Assembly: GCA_938045085.1 (NCBI GenBank)
Contig: CALINZ010000122.1
Coordinates: forward strand, 1 to 10,618
Length of the DNA: 10,618 nucleotides
DNA from: an uncultured Collinsella sp.
GTDB lineage: Bacteria > Actinomycetota > Coriobacteriia > Coriobacteriales > Coriobacteriaceae
Direction: 5' to 3'
Of the stretch, positions 1 through 5,100 are shown piece after piece (position 1 is the stretch's first letter; each line of letters opens with the position of its first letter). The notes under the pieces were generated by a model. The model was not told the DNA's origin and did no database searches. It saw nothing but the letters and a program-made list of their open reading frames with translations. Both the position numbers and the translations under genes were made by a program.

Positions 1-983
1 TGAGAGGTGTAGGAGTTCTCGTTGTCGTACCAAGAGGTGACCTGAACGAGGGTCTGGCCGTTGCCGAGGTCAGAACACATGGTCTGAGTGGCGTCGAAGA
101 TGGAGCCGTGGGTCTCGCCGATGATGTCGGTGGAGACGATGTCGTCCTCGTTGTAACCGAAGGTCTCGGAGATGGTGGCAGCGTAGGCCTTCATAGCAGC
201 GTTGACCTCGTCGACGGTGACCTTCTTGTCAACGACAGCGTAGAGGTTGGTGATGGAGCCGGTCGGCGTCGGGACGCGCTGGGCGGCACCGATGAGCTTA
301 CCGTTGAGCTCGGGGAGAACCAGGCCGATAGCCTTGGCAGCACCGGTGGTGTTGGGGACGATGTTGACGGCGCAGGCGCGGCTACGACGCTTGTTGCCCT
401 TGCGCTGCGGGCCGTCGAGCGGCATCTGGTCGCCAGTCCAGGCGTGAATGGTGGTCATGATGCCGGACACGATGGGAGCGAAGTCGTTCAGACCCTTGGC
501 CATCGGGGCGAGGCAGTTGGTGGTGCAGGAAGCAGCGGAGATGATGTTGTCCTCAGCGGTCAACGTCTCATGGTTGACGTTGTACACGATGGTGGGCAGA
601 TCGCTGCCGGCCGGAGCGGAGATGACGACCTTCTTGGCGCCAGCGTTGATGTGGGCCTGAGCCTTAGCCTTGCTGGTGTAGAAGCCGGTGCACTCGAGAA
701 CGACGTCGACGTCGAGGTCGCCCCAAGGCAGGTTGTTGGCGTCGGCCTCCTTGTAGATCTTGATCTCCTTGCCGTCAACGGTGATGGAATCCTCGCCAGC
801 AACGACCTCGTGATCGCGAGCGTAGTTGCCCTGCGTGGAGTCGTACTTCAGCAGGTAAGCGAGCATATCGGGAGAGGTGAGGTCGTTGATAGCGACGATC
901 TCGGAGCCCTCATGACCGAACATCTGACGGAAGGCCAGACGACCGATGCGACCGAAGCCGTTAATAGCAACCTTTACTGCCAT
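1..983 (-). CDS. gap: Glyceraldehyde-3-phosphate dehydrogenase, type I (3' end cut by window edge)
   Basis: This is the cytosolic glycolytic enzyme that converts glyceraldehyde-3-phosphate, NAD+ and phosphate to 1,3-bisphosphoglycerate. 327 complete codons are visible; GAPDHs are usually about 335 residues, so only roughly ten C-terminal residues lie beyond position 1. The N-terminal Rossmann motif NGFGRIGR is at residues 8-15. Asp34 after the second strand suggests NAD+ rather than NADP+ use. The catalytic Cys153 sits in SCTTNC and its partner His180 in TTIHAWTGD. The visible end reads WYDNENSYTS, the conserved C-terminal motif. The ATG at 983 is set by a strong AAGGAG Shine-Dalgarno six bases upstream. 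The gene follows whiA in the same direction after 193 nt and probably has its own promoter there. Nothing in it looks damaged. Confidence 0.98.
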   Translation of the reverse strand, partial: MAVKVAINGFGRIGRLAFRQMFGHEGSEIVAINDLTSPDMLAYLLKYDSTQGNYARDHEVVAGEDSITVDGKEIKIYKEADANNLPWGDLDVDVVLECTGFYTSKAKAQAHINAGAKKVVISAPAGSDLPTIVYNVNHETLTAEDNIISAASCTTNCLAPMAKGLNDFAPIVSGIMTTIHAWTGDQMPLDGPQRKGNKRRSRACAVNIVPNTTGAAKAIGLVLPELNGKLIGAAQRVPTPTGSITNLYAVVDKKVTVDEVNAAMKAYAATISETFGYNEDDIVSTDIIGETHGSIFDATQTMCSDLGNGQTLVQVTSWYDNENSYTS

Positions 984-1055
984 TGTGTCTCCTTTCGTAA
1001 GGCCCCCGCAAGCTACAGCGCCTGCCGTTGAGGCCCACAAACTAACCACTCGCCT

Positions 1056-1085
1056 AATATACCTTTTTTTTGACTTGAATTTCAC
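1056..1085 (-). promoter_or_regulatory. Candidate promoter for gap
   Basis: Read on the minus strand, a GTGAAA -35 (1085-1080, 4 of 6 to consensus) and a TATATT -10 (1061-1056, 5 of 6) are separated by 18 nt. This would start transcription near 1049 and leave a leader of about 65 nt before the gap ATG. The surrounding 193-nt interval is strikingly AT-rich compared with the genes, which fits a promoter region. The call rests on consensus matching only; a small dyad (CGAG, AATG loop, CTCG, at 1085-1096) overlaps the -35. Confidence 0.45.
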
Positions 1086-1117
1086 GAGAATGCTCGAAAT
1101 TGAAAATCAAATTTGCG

Positions 1118-1131
1118 TTAAAACGCTTTAA
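1118..1131. promoter_or_regulatory. cre-like (LacI-family-type) palindromic operator upstream of gap
   Basis: The 14-mer TTAAAACGCTTTAA has the central CG and flanking A/T arms of LacI/CcpA-family operators. It matches 12 of 14 positions of the catabolite-responsive-element consensus TGWAARCGYTWWCA on either strand. It lies about 33 bp upstream of the candidate -35 of gap, inside the AT-rich interval. A regulator cannot be named from this window. Its arms could also form a short RNA hairpin after whiA, but no U-tract follows, so a terminator is less likely. Confidence 0.35.
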
Positions 1132-1176
1132 AGAATAAAATAGCAGCTAAATCCGTATATAAGTCGATACTTTAAC

Positions 1177-2106
1177 CTACCTGTTTGCTTCAATGAGCTT
1201 TTCAAGCCGTAAAACACGATGGTAGAGGGCAGACTTCGACAAGGGAGGGTCAGCCATCTCCCCTAAATCACGCAGCGACAGATCGGGATAGCGCTCGCGC
1301 AGGTCGCAAAAGACCGCCAAGGCCTCCGGAAGCGCATCGCGAAGGCCACGTTGCTCGAGCTCATCGATAAGCGCAAGCTGATGTTGGGCAGCGCCGGCAC
1401 TTCTGGTCTGGTTGGCGAGCTCGGCGTTCACGCGACGGTTCACATCGTTCTTAACCAACTTGACCGCGCGCGCCTCCTCAATCTCGGCAACGCTGCGCTT
1501 GGCACCAATGAGCTTTAATAGATGCTCGATTTCCTCGGCGCTCTTAATGTACACGGCATATGACCCCCGCCGTGCATTAACACGAGCATGGACCCCAATC
1601 TGCTCCAACAGATCGCAAAGTCCCTTGGCATATTGCTCGCCCTGCACAGCGATCTCCAAATGAAAATCGCCGCGTGGATCGGCCACGAAGCCGCCCGCGA
1701 TGAGCGCGCCGCGGATATAGGCAAGCCTGCAGCAGGGACGGGCAACGATATGCCGGGGCACGCCGGCGACAAGTCCTCCCCTACGGTCGAGGATACCCAG
1801 CAGAACCAAGGCCTTATCCAGGTCTGGCTGATCAGGCAAGGTGATGAGGTAGTTTCGAACCTTATGCAAGACAGATTTGCGAACGGTGAACTCCGTTTTG
1901 AGCTTAAGGATACGATGCGTCAGCGTGATCATCGTGCGCGCGACGGCTCCCGTCTCAGTCGCAACCGTCAAACGATACCGCCCAGAGCCGGCAAGCGAGA
2001 GCGTACCACTCACGCGCGTGAGGGCGGCGAGCGTCGACAAGTCGCAGTATTCACATTCGGGTTCGCAGCGCGCAAGCTCGTCGCGCACCTCAGCGGTAAA
2101 CGACAT
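1177..2106 (-). CDS. whiA: DNA-binding protein WhiA (sporulation/cell-division regulator family)
   Basis: WhiA is a conserved Gram-positive DNA-binding protein. In Streptomyces it regulates sporulation septation genes; in non-sporulating Firmicutes and actinobacteria it affects division and metabolism. The 309-residue length is typical. Order of parts: an N-terminal WhiA domain (about residues 1-105), a degenerate LAGLIDADG-homing-endonuclease-like domain whose hallmark YIRGALIAGGF is at 130-140, and a C-terminal helix-turn-helix (about 225-305) with NDVNRRVNAE at 220-229 and LSKSALYHRVLRL at 289-301. Its ATG lies 6 nt after the rapZ TAG. Only a distant AAGG is present as a ribosome-binding site, so translational coupling to rapZ is likely. 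The rapZ-whiA order matches the usual Gram-positive cluster except that yvcK is not between them. No convincing terminator follows the TAG stop, so some read-through into gap is possible. Confidence 0.95.
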   Translation of the reverse strand: MSFTAEVRDELARCEPECEYCDLSTLAALTRVSGTLSLAGSGRYRLTVATETGAVARTMITLTHRILKLKTEFTVRKSVLHKVRNYLITLPDQPDLDKALVLLGILDRRGGLVAGVPRHIVARPCCRLAYIRGALIAGGFVADPRGDFHLEIAVQGEQYAKGLCDLLEQIGVHARVNARRGSYAVYIKSAEEIEHLLKLIGAKRSVAEIEEARAVKLVKNDVNRRVNAELANQTRSAGAAQHQLALIDELEQRGLRDALPEALAVFCDLRERYPDLSLRDLGEMADPPLSKSALYHRVLRLEKLIEANR

Positions 2107-2112
2107 GCAGGC

Positions 2113-3015
2113 CTATGCCTTCGTGTTGGCGCGCGACAGGTCGCGGTGGGAGATGCTCACATGATACTGAGCGCCTTCCAGGTAACGGGCCGTGGCCTCG
2201 GCAATGGCAACGCTGCGGTGCTGGCCGCCCGTGCAGCCGATGGCGATAGAAAGCTGCGGCTTGCCCTCCGCGATATAGCCCGGCATCACCGTATCGAGCA
2301 GCTGTGTCCAAGCCTTCCAAAACTCCTGCGTCTTGGGATGGTCCAGAACAAAATCGGAGACCTTTTTATCGAGACCGGTCATCGTGCGCATCTCGGGATC
2401 GTAGAACGGATTGGGCAGGAAACGAACGTCGATCATAATGTCCGCCTCGACGGGCATGCCGTGCTTAAAGCCAAACGAGAACACGTGAACGTCCATGAGT
2501 TGCTGGTCGGACAGCTCGGAAAATGCCATACGTAGCTTGTTGCGCAGCGCAGAGGTGCGCAGACGGCTCGTGTCGATAATCATATCGGCTCGGTCGCGCA
2601 CGCCCTGGAGCTGAAGGCGCTCGCGCTGAATGGCATCGGCCGTAGTCTCCCCCGGCTTGGCAATAGGATGACGGCGGCGATTTTCGCTGTAGCGACGAAT
2701 CAGTACCTCGTCAGAAGCCTCCAGGAACACGATGTCGCAGCTCATCTCGCGCTCTTCGAGCGCGGCGACCGCATCGAGCAGCTCGTCAAACAGTCCCTGG
2801 CTACGCAAATCGCAGGTGACGGCGAGATGCCTGCCCACGCCCGTATTGATGCCGACGAGCTCGGCAAGCTGGGCGATGAGACGCGGAGGCAGGTTATCGA
2901 TGCAAAAATAGCCCATGTCCTCGAACACGTGCATGGCCTGTGTGCGGCCCGATCCGGACATTCCGGTGATGATGACGATATCGGGGATGTGCTCCGAGCG
3001 CTCCGCCGCATCCAT
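2113..3015 (-). CDS. rapZ: RapZ/YvcJ-family nucleotide-binding protein
   Basis: RapZ is an RNase adapter in E. coli, where it senses glucosamine-6-phosphate and controls the small RNA GlmZ. The Gram-positive counterpart YvcJ is a nucleotide-binding protein whose role is less clear. I chose the ATG at 3015 (300 residues) because AAGGGAG sits just upstream and because the family starts only slightly before the P-loop. An in-frame ATG at 3069 lies inside a terminator-like hairpin. Features seen: P-loop GMSGSGRT at residues 18-25, with Arg where Walker A normally has Lys; YFCIDNLPP at 36-44; VRFLPNPFYDP in the C-terminal domain at 197-207; and GCTGGQHRS at 260-268, the conserved C-terminal motif. 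It is followed by whiA after 6 nt and preceded by the sialic-acid genes. Family identity is certain; the molecular role in this organism is not. Confidence 0.95.
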   Translation of the reverse strand: MDAAERSEHIPDIVIITGMSGSGRTQAMHVFEDMGYFCIDNLPPRLIAQLAELVGINTGVGRHLAVTCDLRSQGLFDELLDAVAALEEREMSCDIVFLEASDEVLIRRYSENRRRHPIAKPGETTADAIQRERLQLQGVRDRADMIIDTSRLRTSALRNKLRMAFSELSDQQLMDVHVFSFGFKHGMPVEADIMIDVRFLPNPFYDPEMRTMTGLDKKVSDFVLDHPKTQEFWKAWTQLLDTVMPGYIAEGKPQLSIAIGCTGGQHRSVAIAEATARYLEGAQYHVSISHRDLSRANTKA

Positions 3016-3046
3016 GGCATCTCCCTTTTGCATGTGCTGCCTCCCG

Positions 3047-3083
3047 AAAACAAGCGCGGGACCCAGCAACCCGGATCCCGCGC
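3047..3083 (-). terminator. Rho-independent terminator-like hairpin after nanE, in front of rapZ
   Basis: An 8-bp perfect GC-rich stem (GCGCGGGA at 3054-3061 paired with TCCCGCGC at 3076-3083) with a 14-nt loop is followed on the minus strand by TTGTTTT. This is an interrupted U-tract. It lies 52 nt after the nanE stop and about 22 nt before the rapZ ribosome-binding site, so it plausibly ends the nan transcript. A TATACT -10-like hexamer at 3107-3102 lies upstream of the hairpin. If that is the rapZ promoter, the hairpin would sit in the rapZ leader and could act as an attenuator instead. Confidence 0.6.
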
Positions 3084-3134
3084 GGTCAATTGCCTATATT
3101 GAGTATACCGCCCCGAGCGGATACGAGGCCTGTC

Positions 3135-3821
3135 TTACGCCTCAAGCGCAGCCTTGAACCAACTCGTAATACTCGTGGGGTGCGTGATGGCGGTGCCGAC
3201 GACAACGGCCCAGGCACCAGCATCGATCGCGGCGCGAGCCTCCTCGGGCGTATGCACGCGACCCTCGCAAATGATGGGAAGGCCGGGGAATTCCTCGGTC
3301 GCCTGACGCAGGAGCGGCAGATCGGGGCCATCGGCCATGGTGCAGTCGATGGCGGCGACGCCGTGAGAAAGCGTGGTGGATACCAGGTCAAAGCCCATAT
3401 CAACAGCACGGCGAATATCCTCGATGGTGGCACAATCCGCCATCAGGAGCACGCCCTCCTCGTGCAGCGGACGGAAGGTATCCTCGACCGTCTTGCCATC
3501 GGGGCGCGGACGATCGGTGGCGTCGATCGCCACGATATCGGCACCGGCAGCAACGCAGGCGCGAGCGTGACGCAGCGTCGGCGTGATGTAAACGCCCTCG
3601 TGCCCATCCTTCCACAGGCCGATGACGGGAACCTCACAGCGACCCTTAATGGCGGCAATGTCGGCAAGGCCCTGGCAGCGAATGGCGGCGGCGCCGCCGA
3701 GCTCGCAAGCGCGAGACATTTGAGCCATGGTCTCGGGCGTACGAAGCGGCTCGCCCATATACGCCTGAACACTCACGACGAGCTTGCCCTTCAGGGACTG
3801 GATCAAAGGATCAACGGTCAT
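3135..3821 (-). CDS. nanE: N-acetylmannosamine-6-phosphate 2-epimerase
   Basis: NanE converts ManNAc-6-P to GlcNAc-6-P, the last dedicated step of sialic-acid breakdown in the cytoplasm. The ATG at 3821 gives 228 residues, within the usual 220-235. An in-frame GTG at 3860 would start inside the long palindromic element and lacks a good ribosome-binding site. The (beta/alpha)8 barrel shows the expected residues: Arg48 in AIRCQG, Lys71 in GLWKDG (catalytic lysine position), Asp129 in LMADC, Glu186 in ICEGR, and the C-terminal phosphate loop VVVGTAITHP at 206-215. In the Clostridium perfringens enzyme, as I recall it, an Arg in that loop binds phosphate; here the position is His214. It lies 140 nt after nanK, with the palindromic element between, and is followed by a terminator-like hairpin. 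It appears to be the last gene of the sialic-acid operon. Confidence 0.93.
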   Translation of the reverse strand: MTVDPLIQSLKGKLVVSVQAYMGEPLRTPETMAQMSRACELGGAAAIRCQGLADIAAIKGRCEVPVIGLWKDGHEGVYITPTLRHARACVAAGADIVAIDATDRPRPDGKTVEDTFRPLHEEGVLLMADCATIEDIRRAVDMGFDLVSTTLSHGVAAIDCTMADGPDLPLLRQATEEFPGLPIICEGRVHTPEEARAAIDAGAWAVVVGTAITHPTSITSWFKAALEA

Positions 3822-3846
3822 GTTCGACTCAACCTTTCTCAAAACA

Positions 3847-3944
3847 GCCTTCTGAGACACCGCACCTTGACGTTCAAACCGTCGCTCGCGTACCGAAGTA
3901 CGCTTCGCTCCTCTTTCACGTCAATCTGCGGCACCTCAGAAGGC
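3847..3944 (-). repeat. 98-nt long imperfect palindrome between nanK and nanE (structured RNA or dispersed repeat)
   Basis: Four nested stems are directly visible. GCCTTCTGAG (3847-3856) pairs with CTCAGAAGGC (3935-3944), 10 of 10 bases. CCGCA (3860-3864) pairs with TGCGG (3927-3931). TTGACGT (3867-3873) pairs with ACGTCAA (3918-3924). GCGTAC (3888-3893) pairs with GTACGC (3898-3903) across a CGAA loop. The internal loops are small and symmetric (3 by 3, 2 by 2). The element fills most of the nanK-nanE gap. On the nan transcript it would fold as a near-continuous rod ending about 26 nt before the nanE ATG, followed by TGTTTTGAG. It could be a REP/MITE-like dispersed repeat, an mRNA stabiliser or processing site, or a partial terminator. 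I do not recognise it as a named riboswitch. Confidence 0.7.
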
Positions 3945-3961
3945 GCACTTGGTAGTTATGT

Positions 3962-4927
3962 TTACTTCAACGATGCAAGAAGGTGTTCGGCGGCACCGAT
4001 GAGCGGAGCATCGCCCTCCAGAGAACCGATGAGGATCGGCGTGTCCTGAAGCGGATCGAGCGCCTGGCTGGCATAGCCCTCGTGCACCGAATCCTTCCAC
4101 GTCTGTGAACGCCAATCGGGACCTTGGTGAATCACGCCACCCGAAAGCACGATGACCTCAGGGTCCAGGATGTTAGCGAGCGAGCCCAAGCTGGCACCCA
4201 GCGCAAAGCCGGCGTCATGGATGACCTCGGTCGCCTTTGCGTCGCCAGCACGGCACAGGTCGTTCACGTCGCGACCGACCGAAGGACGGCTGGGGTCGAC
4301 GCGACCGAAGCGCTCGTCGTACATACGGCCAATCGAGGTGCCCGAGGCTACCGACTCAAGATGGCCAGAACGCCCGCAGGCGCAGGGAATGCCGGCGGCA
4401 GCCGAACACTCGATGTGGCCCATATGGCCGGCAGCACCATGGAAGCCCTGCATCACGCGGCCGTTCTCGACATATGCGCCGCCGATGCCCGTACCGATGC
4501 CCAGACACAAGACGGAGAACTTGCCCTTGCCGACGCCCCAGTGGGCCTCGCCCAGAGCATGAGCCTGCACGTCGCCCACCACGGCAACGGGGAGACCAAG
4601 GTCCTCGCGCAGGCGCGGCCCCAACTGAACGCCGGACCAGCCGGGCATGATCTCGTTGGCATACGCGATGGCGCCCGTCTTGGGATCGACGACGCCTGCG
4701 GCACCGATACCGACACCGAGGACCTCGACATCGGGATTCGCCTCAAGAGCGGCCTTGATGGACGCCTCGATACGCTGGAAGACGGCCTCGCCGCCCTCTT
4801 GGGCCTCGGTGGGAACCTCGGCCTCAAAAACAGGATGGGGCACACTACCGTCAGCCGGGTACTCCATGATGGCAGTCGCGATCTTAGTTCCGCCGATATC
4901 GACAGAGCAGACGTACTTGTTCTCCAT
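3962..4927 (-). CDS. nanK: ROK-family sugar kinase, probable N-acetylmannosamine kinase
   Basis: NanK phosphorylates ManNAc at C6 with ATP, between NanA and NanE. This 321-residue protein has the ROK phosphate motif DIGGTK at 10-15 and the probable catalytic Asp119 in VVGDVQAHALGE. The sugar/zinc segment is AAGHMGHIE at 165-173, and a CxCG motif (Cys182, Cys184) follows. Two features are unusual for ROK kinases in general. His168 stands where glucokinases have Glu (AGExGH); as I recall, enterobacterial NanK also has His there, which supports ManNAc as substrate. His189 stands where the third zinc cysteine normally is (CACGRSGH instead of CxCGxxGC). The ATG at 4927 has AAGGAG six bases upstream. 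It sits 173 nt after nanA in a gap with several inverted repeats. ROK kinases are hard to assign by sequence alone; the nanA and nanE neighbours carry much of the substrate call. Confidence 0.85.
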   Translation of the reverse strand: MENKYVCSVDIGGTKIATAIMEYPADGSVPHPVFEAEVPTEAQEGGEAVFQRIEASIKAALEANPDVEVLGVGIGAAGVVDPKTGAIAYANEIMPGWSGVQLGPRLREDLGLPVAVVGDVQAHALGEAHWGVGKGKFSVLCLGIGTGIGGAYVENGRVMQGFHGAAGHMGHIECSAAAGIPCACGRSGHLESVASGTSIGRMYDERFGRVDPSRPSVGRDVNDLCRAGDAKATEVIHDAGFALGASLGSLANILDPEVIVLSGGVIHQGPDWRSQTWKDSVHEGYASQALDPLQDTPILIGSLEGDAPLIGAAEHLLASLK

Positions 4928-4933
4928 GTCGCT

Positions 4934-4946
4934 CTCCTTAGGAGAT
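4934..4946 (-). promoter_or_regulatory. nanK ribosome-binding site within a small inverted repeat
   Basis: On the minus strand the nanK Shine-Dalgarno AAGGAG lies six bases before the ATG and is embedded in TCTCCTAAGGAGA. The flanking TCTCC can pair with GGAGA across a 3-nt loop. This could mask the ribosome-binding site, but a five-pair stem with so small a loop is weak and may be coincidental. Confidence 0.35.
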
Positions 4947-4993
4947 AAAAAACAACTACAGGAAATGCGCCGTCAGGCTAGCCGTCACAGCGC

Positions 4994-5007
4994 GGAAAAG
5001 GTTTTCC
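4994..5007. promoter_or_regulatory. Operator-like inverted repeat upstream of nanK
   Basis: GGAAAA (4994-4999) and TTTTCC (5002-5007) form a perfect 6-bp dyad with a 2-bp centre. It lies 67 bp upstream of the nanK ATG in the nanA-nanK gap. The compact symmetric form with a 2-bp centre suits a protein-binding operator better than an RNA hairpin. No convincing -35/-10 pair was found next to it, and no regulator gene is in the window. Confidence 0.35.
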
Positions 5008-5028
5008 AGGTGCCCGAGATCGCCAAGA

Positions 5029-5070
5029 AACCGTGTGACCATTGATCTAATGGGTCATGGCCGCACGGTT
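5029..5070 (-). other. Two-part stem-loop between nanA and nanK
   Basis: AACCGTG (5029-5035) pairs perfectly with CACGGTT (5064-5070). Immediately inside, TGACCATT (5036-5043) pairs with AATGGGTCA (5049-5057) with a single bulged G, around a 5-nt loop. On one side a 6-nt unpaired segment (5058-5063) separates the two stems. This gives 15 pairs within 42 nt, starting 31 nt after the nanA stop. No U-tract follows on the minus strand, so it is not a classical terminator. An RNA processing or stabilising element, a regulator site, or a fragment of a repeat are all possible. Confidence 0.5.
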
Positions 5071-5100
5071 GAACGGCGAGGTCGGGTGCCCGGGGAAGCT

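Noticed and set aside
108..1031. A 307-codon plus-strand open frame opposite gap
   Set aside because: The minus strand encodes GAPDH with all catalytic motifs; the plus-strand frame is a shadow running into the gap leader.
1132..1176. Intrinsic terminator after whiA
   Set aside because: The sequence is AT-rich, but the only dyads are 4-5 bp with very small loops, so no terminator is called.
1588..2535. A 315-codon plus-strand open frame spanning the rapZ-whiA junction
   Set aside because: It is antisense to two conserved genes and its composition is typical of a reverse-strand shadow.
3016..3069. Upstream rapZ start at 3069
   Set aside because: It would place the start codon in the loop of the terminator-like hairpin and add 18 residues not typical of the family. 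The ATG at 3015 has an AAGGGAG ribosome-binding site.
3084..3089. TTGACC as a -35 for rapZ
   Set aside because: No -10-like hexamer lies 16-18 nt downstream; that position reads CTGGGT inside the hairpin.
3847..3944. T-box or classical riboswitch in the nanK-nanE gap
   Set aside because: No T-box consensus or known aptamer core was seen; the region is a nearly continuous rod, which suits a palindromic repeat or simple hairpin better.
3090..4049. A 319-codon plus-strand open frame opposite nanE
   Set aside because: It crosses the long palindrome and the end of nanK, is antisense to a clear epimerase, and shows no family features.
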